From positions 558,001 to 622,000 of the forward strand of contig NZ_JAFEKF010000001.1 of NCBI RefSeq assembly GCF_016888445.1: a stretch of DNA of 64,000 bases. Direction: 5' to 3'. Source of the DNA: Marinomonas ostreistagni. GTDB lineage: Bacteria > Pseudomonadota > Gammaproteobacteria > Pseudomonadales > Marinomonadaceae. The position numbers and the translations under genes are program-made. Of the stretch, positions 44,503 to 53,689 are shown piece after piece. The notes under the pieces were generated by a model. It saw nothing but the letters and a program-made list of their open reading frames with translations. It was not told the origin of the DNA and did no database searches. Position 1 is the stretch's first letter; every line of letters starts with the position of its first letter.

Positions 44503-45440
44503 GCTTGGTAAGACTCGATGAACTTGCTCATGTTGTCACAGGCAATGGCTAGTAATCGATCCATGGCGCTTTCGCTGGCCCATGCCACATGCGGCGTCAA
44601 AATAAAATTAGGGAGCTCGGTTAACGACTGTAGTGGATGGTCTTTTGGCATAGGTTCGGTGGTCGCCACATCAAATCCGGCGCCAGCAATCTGGCCAGTA
44701 CGTAGAGCATCGGCTAAGGCTTGCTCATCAACTAAACCACCTCGGCCGGTATTGATTACCAGCGCACTAGGCTTCATAGAAACGAAGCTTTCAGCGTCTA
44801 GCATATGACGTGTTTGCTCGGTGAGTGGGCAGTGAAAACTGATAATGTCGGCTTGAGCTATAGCCGACTTAAATTCAGTAAAGCCTTCGCGAATGCTGTC
44901 GGCATGCTTACGCTCTGCGAAAATCACCTGCATGCCAAACGCTCGGCCGATCTCTGCCACGCGCTGTCCGAGGGTGCCGCTGCCAATGATACACAGTGTG
45001 GCACCGGATAAATCGCGAATCGGGTAATCCATAAAGCAGAAAAACTCTGACTCGCTCCAGCGTCCAGCACGAACCGCATCGCGATAGCGTGTTAAGTTGC
45101 GGCGTAGTTCTAAGATCAGGGCAAAAGTGTGCTCCGGGACGCTAACAGTAGAGTAGCCAGATACGTTTTGCACGCCAATCCCAAGTTCATCACAAGCCGC
45201 TATGTCAACATTATTGGTGCCAGTGGCCATCACTTGTACGAGTTTTAACGAAGACGCTTCGGCTAAGGCTGAGCGATCTAGTACCACTTTGTTGGTCATG
45301 ACGATATCAGCGTCTTGAATACGTGCTAACACCTCATTAGGCGCAGTATTGTGATAAAACTCTGATTCAGTAACCGCCTTAGGCAGTGGTATGTGCGTAG
45401 TCTCAGGGAAAGAACCACGATCTAGAAAAACAGCTTTCAT
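44499..45440 (-). CDS. D-2-hydroxyacid dehydrogenase (glycerate dehydrogenase-like)
   Basis: The 313-residue protein is an NAD-dependent 2-hydroxyacid dehydrogenase. It has the Rossmann motif IGSGTLGQRVAEIG near residue 150, and the catalytic arginine, glutamate and histidine regions: NTGRGGLVDEQAL, TEPMPKDHPL and TPHVAWAS. The subgroup looks like HprA (hydroxypyruvate/glycerate reductase), but D-lactate or other acids cannot be excluded. It leads a three-gene minus-strand group with truC and yciH and follows tesA by 12 bases. Confidence 0.87.
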   Translation of the reverse strand: MKAVFLDRGSFPETTHIPLPKAVTESEFYHNTAPNEVLARIQDADIVMTNKVVLDRSALAEASSLKLVQVMATGTNNVDIAACDELGIGVQNVSGYSTVSVPEHTFALILELRRNLTRYRDAVRAGRWSESEFFCFMDYPIRDLSGATLCIIGSGTLGQRVAEIGRAFGMQVIFAERKHADSIREGFTEFKSAIAQADIISFHCPLTEQTRHMLDAESFVSMKPSALVINTGRGGLVDEQALADALRTGQIAGAGFDVATTEPMPKDHPLQSLTELPNFILTPHVAWASESAMDRLLAIACDNMSKFIESYQA

Positions 45441-45452
45441 AACGTTTCCTTA

Positions 45453-46064
45453 TTATTGTTCGAGCATCAGCAGTAGCGTGGGGGCAATGTTTTCAAGTAC
45501 CACTGGTTGACCGTCGGCATTTGGATGCAAGCCATCTGCGAGCATTAATGATTTATCAAGAGCGACATTTTCTAACATAAAAGGCACATATGCTAGGTCT
45601 TTGCTTTCTGCTAAGTCTTTGTATAGATTGAAAAACTGCTCAGTATACTGACGCCCGTAGTTAGGCGGAAGATGATTGCCAAGCAATAGCACCTTAGTGT
45701 CCTGTGCTTGGGCCATGTCGATCATTTGCGCTAGATTATTTTTGACCTGTTCTAGCGGATAGCCACGTAAGCCATCATTAGCGCCCAGTTCTAACACCAT
45801 CCAATCGGGTTGATGGCGCTCGAGTAATGCGGGCAGGCGGCTCAAACCTCCTTGGGTGGTTTCGCCACTGACGCTGGCGTTGACGACGTCAACATCAAGC
45901 TCACGTTCATTTATTTGTTGAGTAAGTAAACTAACCCAGCCATTTTGTTGTCTGAGGTTGTAAGCCGCGCTCAAACTGTCGCCAAAGACCAGCAAGGTGC
46001 TCGCATGTGCGCCAGTAACAACCGAAAGAGCAAGTAAACACGTAACAATCACTTTAGAAATCAT
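45453..46064 (-). CDS. tesA: TesA, periplasmic GDSL lipase/thioesterase I
   Basis: TesA is a periplasmic SGNH hydrolase acting on acyl-CoA, lysophospholipids and esters. From the ATG at 46064 it has 203 residues, starting with a signal peptide cleaved after AHA. Catalytic motifs are VFGDSLSAAYNL (Ser), VSGETTQGG (Gly), LGANDGLRG (Asn) and DGLHPNADGQ (Asp-His). It is divergent from ybbA with only 13 bases between start codons, the same arrangement as in E. coli tesA-ybbA-ybbP. The upstream in-frame extension to 46124 would lie inside ybbA and block the signal. Confidence 0.93.
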   Translation of the reverse strand: MISKVIVTCLLALSVVTGAHASTLLVFGDSLSAAYNLRQQNGWVSLLTQQINERELDVDVVNASVSGETTQGGLSRLPALLERHQPDWMVLELGANDGLRGYPLEQVKNNLAQMIDMAQAQDTKVLLLGNHLPPNYGRQYTEQFFNLYKDLAESKDLAYVPFMLENVALDKSLMLADGLHPNADGQPVVLENIAPTLLLMLEQ

Positions 46065-46077
46065 AGGCAACCTATCT

Positions 46078-46764
46078 ATGCAGGACACGGAAAAACAGTC
46101 GGTTTTGACAATCAAACAGCTCAATCATTCCGTAGCAACCGCTAACGGATCATTGGACATACTGAAAGGGATCAATCTGGAAATCAAGGACGGTGAGTCG
46201 GTTGCGATCGTCGGCGCCTCTGGCTCTGGCAAATCAACCTTGTTGGGATTGATGGCCGGCTTAGATCAGCACAGTGATGGCAGTATTGTTTTGTACGACA
46301 AAGCGCTGGAAGCGTTAGATGAAGAAGGGCGCGCGATTTTACGTGGCCAGCATGTGGGTTTTATCTTTCAGTCTTTTCATTTATTGCCAAGTCTCACGGC
46401 GCTTGAAAATGTCATGTTGCCTAATGAGCTTAAAGGCGAGCGCTCAGCCGAGCAGCGGGCGCGAGCGTTGCTTGCTTCTGTCGGATTGGCGCAGCGTTTA
46501 ACTCACTACCCAAGACAATTGTCGGGTGGTGAACAGCAACGTGTGGCCATTGCCCGCGCGTTTGCTTCAGCGCCTAAGATCTTATTTGCCGACGAGCCTA
46601 CCGGTAACCTAGACAGTAAAAACGGGGCCTTAGTTGAAGATTTATTATTTGAATTAAACGAAAAAGAGGGCACGACATTGGTGGTCGTGACTCACGACCC
46701 TGAGTTGGCTAAGCGTTGTGATCGACAAATCGAGATCTTTGATGGCGAGCTGAAGGAGTCTTAA
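46078..46764 (+). CDS. ybbA: YbbA, LolD/MacB-type ABC ATPase
   Basis: The 228-residue ATPase has Walker A GASGSGKST, signature LSGGEQQRVAIARA and Walker B ILFADEPTGNLD, of the same subgroup as LolD. It is paired with the large FtsX-like permease that begins on the next base. TesA is divergent. The E. coli YbbAP pair is a mechanotransmission-type ABC system proposed to act with TesA on hydrophobic compounds or lipids in the envelope. Confidence 0.92.
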   Translation: MQDTEKQSVLTIKQLNHSVATANGSLDILKGINLEIKDGESVAIVGASGSGKSTLLGLMAGLDQHSDGSIVLYDKALEALDEEGRAILRGQHVGFIFQSFHLLPSLTALENVMLPNELKGERSAEQRARALLASVGLAQRLTHYPRQLSGGEQQRVAIARAFASAPKILFADEPTGNLDSKNGALVEDLLFELNEKEGTTLVVVTHDPELAKRCDRQIEIFDGELKES

Positions 46765-49221
46765 ATGTTTGCGTGGCGCTTGCTATTACGAGAATTTAAA
46801 ACTGGGGATGTGCTGACGTTACTGATTGCCTTGGTAGTATCTGTCGCCACGGTGACAGGGATTGGCTTGTTTGTTGATCGTCTACAACAGTCATTTGAGC
46901 AGCAATCGGCTAATTTGTTAGGGGCTGATCGAAGCGTTCGCCGGGATGATCCGCCACCGCAAGAGTGGCTCACTTTGGCGCAGCAAAACAATCTTGAAAC
47001 AGCGCAAACCGTATCGTTTTCTTCCATGGTATTCGGTGGCGATGGTTTGCAGTTGGCGCAGCTAACGGCCGTCTCGGATAACTACCCTTTACGTGGCGAG
47101 TTTTTAACTGACGAAAGGCAGTTTGGTGCGGGCCAAGCGACCGCTGATGCGCCGCAATCTGGCGAAGTATGGTTGTCTTCACGTCTGGCGAGCTTGCTAA
47201 ATGTTGAGTTGGGCAGTGAGGTGCGAGTGGGCGAGAAAACTCTCGATGTGACACGCTACTTGGTGCGTGATCCTGGCAGCGCTACCTCTGCTTTTTCGAT
47301 TTCGCCGCGCGCGGTGATGAGTGCTCAAGACCTAGAAGCAACGGGTGTGATTATCCCCGGTGCGCGAGTGCGCTATGCGTTTCTATACGCGGGTGAAGCC
47401 GATCAGCTCGAACAGTTTGATGAAATCTTACAGCCACGCCTTGCAGAAGGTGAACGCATTCGTACGCCCGTGCAGCGCGGTGAGCGCATTGGCAATACCG
47501 TCAATCGTGCCGAATCGTTTTTGTTACTGGCTGGCACCTTAGCTGTGGTGATGTCAGGCGTGGCCATGGCGCTGGCATCGGCGCGCTATGTGAAGCGTCA
47601 TTTAACTCAGTTTGCGGTCATGAAAACCTTAGGCGCAACACCGAAAAGACTGGTTTCTCTAATGGTATTCCAAGTCTCCTTGATCACACTCATGGGGATA
47701 GTGTTGGGCTCAGTGCTTGGGATGTTAGTGCAGGAGTTTATCGCGTCAATTCTAGGGTCATTGATGACGGCAGGGTTGCCAAGCCCGAGTTTAGAGAAAT
47801 TATGGCTTGGTGCGACGACAGCGATCATTTCGGTGGTGGCATTCTGTTCGCCGTTGCTGGCGCGCTTGGTGCAAGTGCCGCCACTGCGAGTATTACAGCC
47901 CAATACCGATTTTAAGGCAGGATCGGCGTCGTTGTTTGTCTTTGGTTTGGTGGGGATGTATGTACTGATGGTCGTGTACGCGGGCGGTTGGCGCCTACCG
48001 AGCATCATGATGGTCGCACTGGCAGCGGTCACGGCGTTGGTGTTTATCGTCGGTTGGGGGCTATTCAAAGTCAGCCGTTCATTATCCAAGCAAGCCACTA
48101 CTGGCTGGCAAGTCGGCCTAGCAGCCTTGCATCGACGCTTGGTATCTAACTTATTTCAATTATTGGTATTTACGCTGATCATCATGCTCAGTTTGGTGTT
48201 GGTCGGTGTGCAAGGTAATTTGATCCAAGATTGGCAAGCGCAAATTCCTGAGGATACGCCAAATCATTATTTGTTTAATGTGCAAGAGCTGCAGTTGGCG
48301 CCGATCACGCAATATACCAAGGAGCAGGGTATAACTAGCTCAGAGTGGTATCCCATGGTTCGCGGCCGCGTTACGCATATTAATGGCGTAGCCGCCGAGA
48401 CATTGTTTCCTGAGCGCCGTAATGAGCCAGAGATTGTGGAACGTGAGCTGAATTTAACTTGGGCTGATCAGATTGGCGAAGGCTCAACGTTAGTGGAGGG
48501 AGACTTCTCGGCTGAAGGTGTATCGATTGAGCGTGAAGCGGCCATTGAGGCCAATGTCGGCTTGGGGGATGAGCTTGAAATCAATGTGGGTGGTTTGAGC
48601 TATACCTTGCCTATTACTTCGATTCGAGAAGTGAATTGGCAAAGTATGCAGCCGAACTTTTACCTGATTTTGCCTAAGACGGTACTCAGTGATTACCAAG
48701 CGAATTATGTGAGCAGTGTGTTTCTAGATGAGCGTAGTGCGCCTGGTTTTTATCGTTTTATGGCGGACTATCCTACGGTTTCAATGCTCAACATCGGCGA
48801 GCTACTAAAGCAGGTGCAAGCGATCATTGCTCAGCTAGCCAATGCGCTGCAAATTGTCTTGGCATTTATCTTAGGCGCCGGCGCGTTGGTGCTGGTTGCG
48901 AGTGTGCGCGCGACCTTAGATGAACGCTTAGAAGAGGGCGCGTTACTGCGTACTTTAGGCGCGACCAAGCGTGTGGTGCGTCAGGCGCTATTGGTGGAAT
49001 TCGGTGCCTTGGGGCTTTTTGCTGGTCTAGTGGGCGCTGCGGGGGCAGAACTGTCACTGATAGGGCTACAGCACTTTGTGTTTGAGATGGCGGTAACCTT
49101 ACATCCGATTTTATGGCTTGTTGGGCCCTTATCTGGTTGGGTGATTGTGACAATTATAGGTGTATTTGCGAGCCGAGCTGTGCTAAAAGTGCCGCCTATT
49201 CGTTTATTAAGATCTATATAA
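46765..49221 (+). CDS. ybbP: YbbP, large FtsX-like ABC permease
   Basis: The 818-residue protein has ten membrane segments typical of YbbP: one near the N terminus (about 18-40), three around 250-345, two near 365-430, one around 465-490 and three at the C terminus (about 695-810), with two large periplasmic parts. FtsX-like motifs include FAVMKTLGATPKRLVSLMV and EGALLRTLGATKRVVRQALL. It forms a mechanotransmitter ABC complex with YbbA. PolB follows by 11 bases. Confidence 0.92.
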   Translation: MFAWRLLLREFKTGDVLTLLIALVVSVATVTGIGLFVDRLQQSFEQQSANLLGADRSVRRDDPPPQEWLTLAQQNNLETAQTVSFSSMVFGGDGLQLAQLTAVSDNYPLRGEFLTDERQFGAGQATADAPQSGEVWLSSRLASLLNVELGSEVRVGEKTLDVTRYLVRDPGSATSAFSISPRAVMSAQDLEATGVIIPGARVRYAFLYAGEADQLEQFDEILQPRLAEGERIRTPVQRGERIGNTVNRAESFLLLAGTLAVVMSGVAMALASARYVKRHLTQFAVMKTLGATPKRLVSLMVFQVSLITLMGIVLGSVLGMLVQEFIASILGSLMTAGLPSPSLEKLWLGATTAIISVVAFCSPLLARLVQVPPLRVLQPNTDFKAGSASLFVFGLVGMYVLMVVYAGGWRLPSIMMVALAAVTALVFIVGWGLFKVSRSLSKQATTGWQVGLAALHRRLVSNLFQLLVFTLIIMLSLVLVGVQGNLIQDWQAQIPEDTPNHYLFNVQELQLAPITQYTKEQGITSSEWYPMVRGRVTHINGVAAETLFPERRNEPEIVERELNLTWADQIGEGSTLVEGDFSAEGVSIEREAAIEANVGLGDELEINVGGLSYTLPITSIREVNWQSMQPNFYLILPKTVLSDYQANYVSSVFLDERSAPGFYRFMADYPTVSMLNIGELLKQVQAIIAQLANALQIVLAFILGAGALVLVASVRATLDERLEEGALLRTLGATKRVVRQALLVEFGALGLFAGLVGAAGAELSLIGLQHFVFEMAVTLHPILWLVGPLSGWVIVTIIGVFASRAVLKVPPIRLLRSI

Positions 49222-49232
49222 GTCATTGTTCC

Positions 49233-51623
49233 ATGTTTGAAACCCGTCAAGGATACATCGTCAGTCGTCACAGCAGTGATGAACAAAACCAACTAGAGAT
49301 TCATTACTATGTGAAGACTGACGAGGGGACCGTGAAGGTCTCCATCGCCGATCCAGAAACGCTCTTTTTTACCAATGCGCCAGCGGATGCCATCGCCCCT
49401 GATGTAGCGGGCGTGCAGTGTGATGAGACGCAACTGAAATCCTTTGGTCACGAGTCCGTGACCGTGGTGCGCTGTAAAAGTCTGTTGTTGCAACAGCAGA
49501 TGGTGGCTTTAGTAAAAAAGCTGGGTTATGCCGTATACGAAGAGGACATTAACCCAGAAGATCGTTACCTGATGGAGCGCTATATCCGCGGTGCGGTGGA
49601 ATTTGTCGGTCTGCCCGATGCAGCCGAGGCGCATTTTACCCAAGCTAAGCTTAAGGTCAGTGATTATCAGCCTGACTGGCAAGTGTGGTCATTAGACATT
49701 GAAACTTCGGTTACACGTAATGAGCTGCTTTCAATCGGTGTCACCAGTGGTGAGCGCAAAGCGGTGTTGGTGGTCAGTGATCAACCTGCGCCAGAAGATT
49801 ATGTGTTTACCTTCCCGGACGAGCGTCGTCTATTGTTGGCGTTTATCAAATTTTTGCGTAAGCAAGCCCCCGATATTTTGATTGGCTGGAATGTCATCGG
49901 CTTTGATTTGATGTTCTTAGATCAACGTTTTCGCACGCTAGGTATCAAGCCAGCGCTTGGTGTGAACGGTGAAACTTGGCGCGTGCGCGAAGCCAAAGAG
50001 AGCGGTAAAGTCTTTGCTAGCATTGCAGGTCGAGCGGTCCTAGATGGTATTACCATGCTCAAGGTGGGCGGCTATCACTTCAAATCCTACAGTCTAAACC
50101 ATGTCAGTGGCGAGCTGCTGGATCAATCAAAATTATTGACCGGCGGCGATCGTTGGCAAGAAATCGAGCGCATGCATCAGCAGGAACTGGATAAATTTGT
50201 TGCCTATAACTTGCAAGACTGTGTCTTGGTAGAGCAGATCTTTGCCAAGTTACAGTTGATTGAATTGCAGCAAACCCGAGTCGATTTGACGGGTATTCCG
50301 CTCTCGCAAACGGGTGGCTCAGTGGCATCGTTTGAAAACCTCTACTTGCCTCGTTTGCACCGTAAAGGTTGGGTGGCACCTGCGTGGAGTGACGATAAGT
50401 TTGTGCCGAGCCCTGGCGGCTTTGTTATGTCTTCTGTGCCTGGTTTATATAAAAATGTCTTGGTATTTGATTTTAAGAGTCTGTACCCAAGCATTATCCG
50501 CACCTTTTATGTGGATCCACTGGCCCGTGTCGTGGCCCAAGCTTTATCGCCGCAGGCGAGCCCAATGGAGATCGATTCTTCCGACGAGTCTGATCTCTCA
50601 CTCACACAAGAGTCATTGCCTGTACCAGGTTATCGTGGCGCAAGTTTTGAGCGTCAGCATGCCATTTTGCCTGAGCTAGTCGCTGAGCTAGCGCAATCCC
50701 GTGAAAGTGCTAAGCGCGCTGGCAACGACATCTTAAGCTACGCCATAAAAATCATTATGAACTCCTTTTATGGTGTGTTGGGTTCTGCCGTGTGTCGTTT
50801 CTACCATGCTGAACTGGCGAGCTCGATCACCATGCGTGGTCATGAGTTACTGGGGAGAAGCAAGCAATGGATGGAAGAGCGCGGCGCCAAAGTGATTTAT
50901 GGTGACACGGATTCGCTGTTTATCACACTCGATGATGAGCTGAGTGAAGAGCAGGCTTGGCAAGCGGGTAAAGACTTGTGTGAGGTGGTAAACCAATGCT
51001 TGAGCGAATGGTGTGGTGACTATGCCGATGTAACCTCACATCTAGAATTAGAGTTTGAGACACTTTACTCGCGTTTTTATATGCCGACGATCCGTGGTCA
51101 GGAAGAGGGCTCGAAAAAGCGTTATGCCGGTTTAACCAACGGCGAGTTGGTGTTTAAAGGACTGGAAGCAGCGCGCAGTGATTGGACGCCGCTGGCGAAG
51201 CGTTTTCAAGTCGAGCTGTTTGAGCATTTATTCTTTGATAAAGATATTAATCACTACGTGTCGGAGTTTGTGAATGACTTGTTGGCTGGCAAGTTTGATC
51301 ATGAGCTGGTCTATACCAAACAATTGACGCGCCCCTTGTCGCAATATGTCAAAACCCAACCGCCCCACGTGCGAGCCGCGCGCATGGTTGATGAAGAACG
51401 CGCTCAGCAGGGCTTGCCGCCTGAGTACGAGCGCGGCCGCAAGCGCATTGCTTATTGCTACACGCTCAATGGCGTTAAGCCATATTTTGATGACAATGAC
51501 TTGGTGCAGCTGGATTATCAACATTATATTGATAAGCAGGTACTGCCCATTGCCGAAGGCGTGTTTCATATGTTGCACCTAAACGTCACGGAAATATTCA
51601 CGCCACAGTTTAATTTACTGTAA
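49233..51623 (+). CDS. polB: DNA polymerase II
   Basis: This family B polymerase has a proofreading exonuclease and takes part in translesion and repair synthesis. From the ATG at 49233 it has 796 residues (E. coli: 783). The exonuclease motif WSLDIETS lies near residue 150, and the polymerase motifs are KSLYPSIIRTF-like LYPSIIRTF, KIIMNSFYGVLGS and YGDTDSLF. The in-frame extension to 49113 overlaps ybbP. I find no LexA box (CTG-N10-CAG) in the short upstream gap, and the gene seems to be in the ybbAP transcript. Confidence 0.95.
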   Translation: MFETRQGYIVSRHSSDEQNQLEIHYYVKTDEGTVKVSIADPETLFFTNAPADAIAPDVAGVQCDETQLKSFGHESVTVVRCKSLLLQQQMVALVKKLGYAVYEEDINPEDRYLMERYIRGAVEFVGLPDAAEAHFTQAKLKVSDYQPDWQVWSLDIETSVTRNELLSIGVTSGERKAVLVVSDQPAPEDYVFTFPDERRLLLAFIKFLRKQAPDILIGWNVIGFDLMFLDQRFRTLGIKPALGVNGETWRVREAKESGKVFASIAGRAVLDGITMLKVGGYHFKSYSLNHVSGELLDQSKLLTGGDRWQEIERMHQQELDKFVAYNLQDCVLVEQIFAKLQLIELQQTRVDLTGIPLSQTGGSVASFENLYLPRLHRKGWVAPAWSDDKFVPSPGGFVMSSVPGLYKNVLVFDFKSLYPSIIRTFYVDPLARVVAQALSPQASPMEIDSSDESDLSLTQESLPVPGYRGASFERQHAILPELVAELAQSRESAKRAGNDILSYAIKIIMNSFYGVLGSAVCRFYHAELASSITMRGHELLGRSKQWMEERGAKVIYGDTDSLFITLDDELSEEQAWQAGKDLCEVVNQCLSEWCGDYADVTSHLELEFETLYSRFYMPTIRGQEEGSKKRYAGLTNGELVFKGLEAARSDWTPLAKRFQVELFEHLFFDKDINHYVSEFVNDLLAGKFDHELVYTKQLTRPLSQYVKTQPPHVRAARMVDEERAQQGLPPEYERGRKRIAYCYTLNGVKPYFDDNDLVQLDYQHYIDKQVLPIAEGVFHMLHLNVTEIFTPQFNLL

Positions 51624-51710
51624 CGGGCATAGAGCTATGTGTGCTTAAGTTAGGTATGATAAATATGTAAAAAAGTAGTTAGGGGTGAGGTCAGGTGATA
51701 AGCCCCTTAG

Positions 51711-51716
51711 TATAAT
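51711..51716 (+). promoter_or_regulatory. Candidate -10 box for the TetR gene
   Basis: A perfect TATAAT lies 34 bases before the ATG of the TetR gene, but no good -35 box is at the proper distance. An AGGGG/CCCCT stem could form just upstream (51681-51707). Tentative. Confidence 0.35.
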
Positions 51717-51750
51717 CTTTGATCTATTATGGAATGATGGTTGATTGAAC

Positions 51751-52419
51751 ATGGCGTTACCACCAAAGAGAACTCTTACACAAGATCGCTTACGAACCGC
51801 AGTGCAGGAGCTGTTGCTGGTTACCGATTGGTCTGCGATTACCGTACAGCATGTGGCTGAGCGAGCCGGAGTAAGCATTGGTACTTTTTACAATTATTAC
51901 GACAGTAAAGACGATGCTTTAGCGGATGTCAGACAGTGCCTTACAGAAGTTATTAAAAAAGATATAAATCTGTTGTTGGCGACCCGCATGACTACTCAAG
52001 ATCGTATTTCGCTATTGCTTAAATACTTCGTCAACATTGCCAACGCTAAACCGGCATGGGCCAATTATTTCTATCGCGCAGAAGCGTTTCATGAGCGTAT
52101 CGACGGTGGATTATGTGCCTTATTAGAGCCTCTTATTATTGAAGGGGCTACCTTCGCATGGCCGCATCACTACGATGAGCAAATGGTGGCGTCGTTTATT
52201 GAAAATGGGTTGTTTCCATTATTGAAATTGCGCCACCAGAATCAAATTAGAATCGAAGATCAAGAGGCGGCGCAAATGGTGCAGATGGCATTAGCAGCTG
52301 TCGGTTTGACAGGTCAAGACCTAGAGCTGGCCGCGAAAATGCCTTGTCCGGTCACGCCTTTGGCAGAATTGCCGTTCTCAATTTATCAGTTACAACGAGC
52401 AAATTTAGGTTATGTCTAA
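51751..52419 (+). CDS. TetR-family transcriptional regulator
   Basis: The 222-residue protein has an N-terminal TetR helix-turn-helix (about residues 20-65: ITVQHVAERAGVSIGTFYNYYDSKDDAL). The C-terminal half should bind a ligand; its target is unknown. The ATG at 51751 is preferred over the TTG at 51745, though neither has a clear ribosome site. It overlaps the glutaredoxin-like gene by eight bases, so the two are coupled. Confidence 0.88.
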   Translation: MALPPKRTLTQDRLRTAVQELLLVTDWSAITVQHVAERAGVSIGTFYNYYDSKDDALADVRQCLTEVIKKDINLLLATRMTTQDRISLLLKYFVNIANAKPAWANYFYRAEAFHERIDGGLCALLEPLIIEGATFAWPHHYDEQMVASFIENGLFPLLKLRHQNQIRIEDQEAAQMVQMALAAVGLTGQDLELAAKMPCPVTPLAELPFSIYQLQRANLGYV

Positions 52420-52723
52420 CGAAATTCTTTTGTACGGCACCCTTGGGTGCCATCTTTGTACAGAAGCAGAAGCTTGGCTGGCAAACAGTTATCCAGACAT
52501 TAGTCTTAAAAAAATAGACATTGCCGATGAGGAAGCATTAGTTGCGCGCTACGGCATCCGTATCCCTGTGCTAGCAAAAGGCGAGCAAGAGCATGACTGG
52601 CCTTTTGACGAAACGGTTGTCGCCGCGCTTGTGGCGCATGAGGCGGCTGCTACGTCAGCTATGCCTACATCAATTTCAGCGCCCCAACGACGTGTTTGGC
52701 ATATTGGCGCCAGCAAAGAATAA
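52412..52723 (+). CDS. Glutaredoxin-like (DUF836) protein
   Basis: The 103-residue protein has a thioredoxin-type fold start LLYGTLGCHLCTEAEAWL with a redox CHLC motif, matching the DUF836 glutaredoxin-like group. The cis-proline region is YGIRIPVLAKG. The last 30 residues are a low-complexity A/S/T tail that overlaps the tatD 3' end by 48 bases on the other strand. Function is not known; coupling to TetR is visible in the sequence. Confidence 0.82.
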   Translation: MSNEILLYGTLGCHLCTEAEAWLANSYPDISLKKIDIADEEALVARYGIRIPVLAKGEQEHDWPFDETVVAALVAHEAAATSAMPTSISAPQRRVWHIGASKE

Positions 52724-53479
52724 TTGCTGTGTGTTTTGCCGTGTCTGCAGGCGTACCTCTTCAAGCGATATTTGCTTAATGTCTGCAACGGCTTGTGCAA
52801 TGTAAGGCAAGTATTGTGGGTGATTGCGCTTGGGGCGTGGGCGAATATTGCGCGGCAATAAATAGGGCGCATCGGTTTCTAGTAAAAGTCGCTCCAGTGG
52901 CAAATGTTTAACCGCTTCGATCAAATCTTGATTACGGCGCTCGTCCAGTAGCCAACCGGTAATGCCTACATACAATCCTAGCTCTAGATAGCGCTCCATT
53001 TGATCGCGGTTGCCGGTGAAACAGTGGATAACGCCACCGCTTGGTAGAGCATGTTGGCGCAAGGTTGTTTGCATCTCGGCAAAGGCGTCTCGCTCATGCA
53101 AATACACCGGTTTCTTAACCTGCTGAGCAAGCTCAAGTTGCGCGGCAAAGGCGCGACGCTGCTCATCAGGGGTGCTGTAGTTGCGGTTAAAATCCAATCC
53201 CATTTCGCCAATGGCCACAGCTTTAGTATCTTTGCCAAACCATTCAAGCAATGTTTGTTGATCTTGATCCTGCCATGTTGAGGCGTGGTGAGGGTGACAA
53301 CCTAATGTGTAAGACATGCTGTTGTAGGGTGCGCAATGTTGTTGCAGCTGCTCAGCCTCAACAAGATTAGAGGCGATACAAATAATCCCTGTGACATCCT
53401 GCTGCAAAAATTGCTGCTCAAAATCCGGCAGCGAGTCAAGGTAAGATGAATGGTCTAAGTTGACGCCGATATCAAACAT
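52676..53479 (-). CDS. tatD: TatD, metal-dependent nuclease
   Basis: TatD is a TIM-barrel 3'-5' exonuclease involved in repair of oxidative damage and RNA turnover. From the ATG at 53479 (GGAG five bases upstream), it has 267 residues with MFDIGVNL, GEMGLDFNRNYSTPDEQ, HCFTGNRDQM, GITGWLLDERRN and LLLETDAPYLLPR, all close to E. coli TatD. The N-terminal DIGVNLDHSS in place of HxH is normal for the TatD subgroup. The 3' end overlaps the convergent glutaredoxin-like gene. Confidence 0.94.
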   Translation of the reverse strand: MFDIGVNLDHSSYLDSLPDFEQQFLQQDVTGIICIASNLVEAEQLQQHCAPYNSMSYTLGCHPHHASTWQDQDQQTLLEWFGKDTKAVAIGEMGLDFNRNYSTPDEQRRAFAAQLELAQQVKKPVYLHERDAFAEMQTTLRQHALPSGGVIHCFTGNRDQMERYLELGLYVGITGWLLDERRNQDLIEAVKHLPLERLLLETDAPYLLPRNIRPRPKRNHPQYLPYIAQAVADIKQISLEEVRLQTRQNTQQLFFAGANMPNTSLGR

Positions 53480-53689
53480 AATCACTCCACAATTATTTTA
53501 GCGTGATTGTAACAGACGTAAGGAGATGGCGTAGGCTTTTGTAATACTACGTAGCAAACCGTCAGGGAATGCTTTATAAATCATGACTTAACAAAATAAT
53601 TAAGCAAAAAACTACTGCTAACCTGGTTAAAATTCACTATCATCAACTGAGTTTACTAAGTAAATAAAATTTACGTTTGGGAGTGTGTT

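Noticed and set aside
53455-53479. Loss of the N-terminal metal-binding HxH motif in TatD
   Set aside because: True TatD proteins, including that of E. coli, start DIGVNL without HxH; the other metal residues are present.
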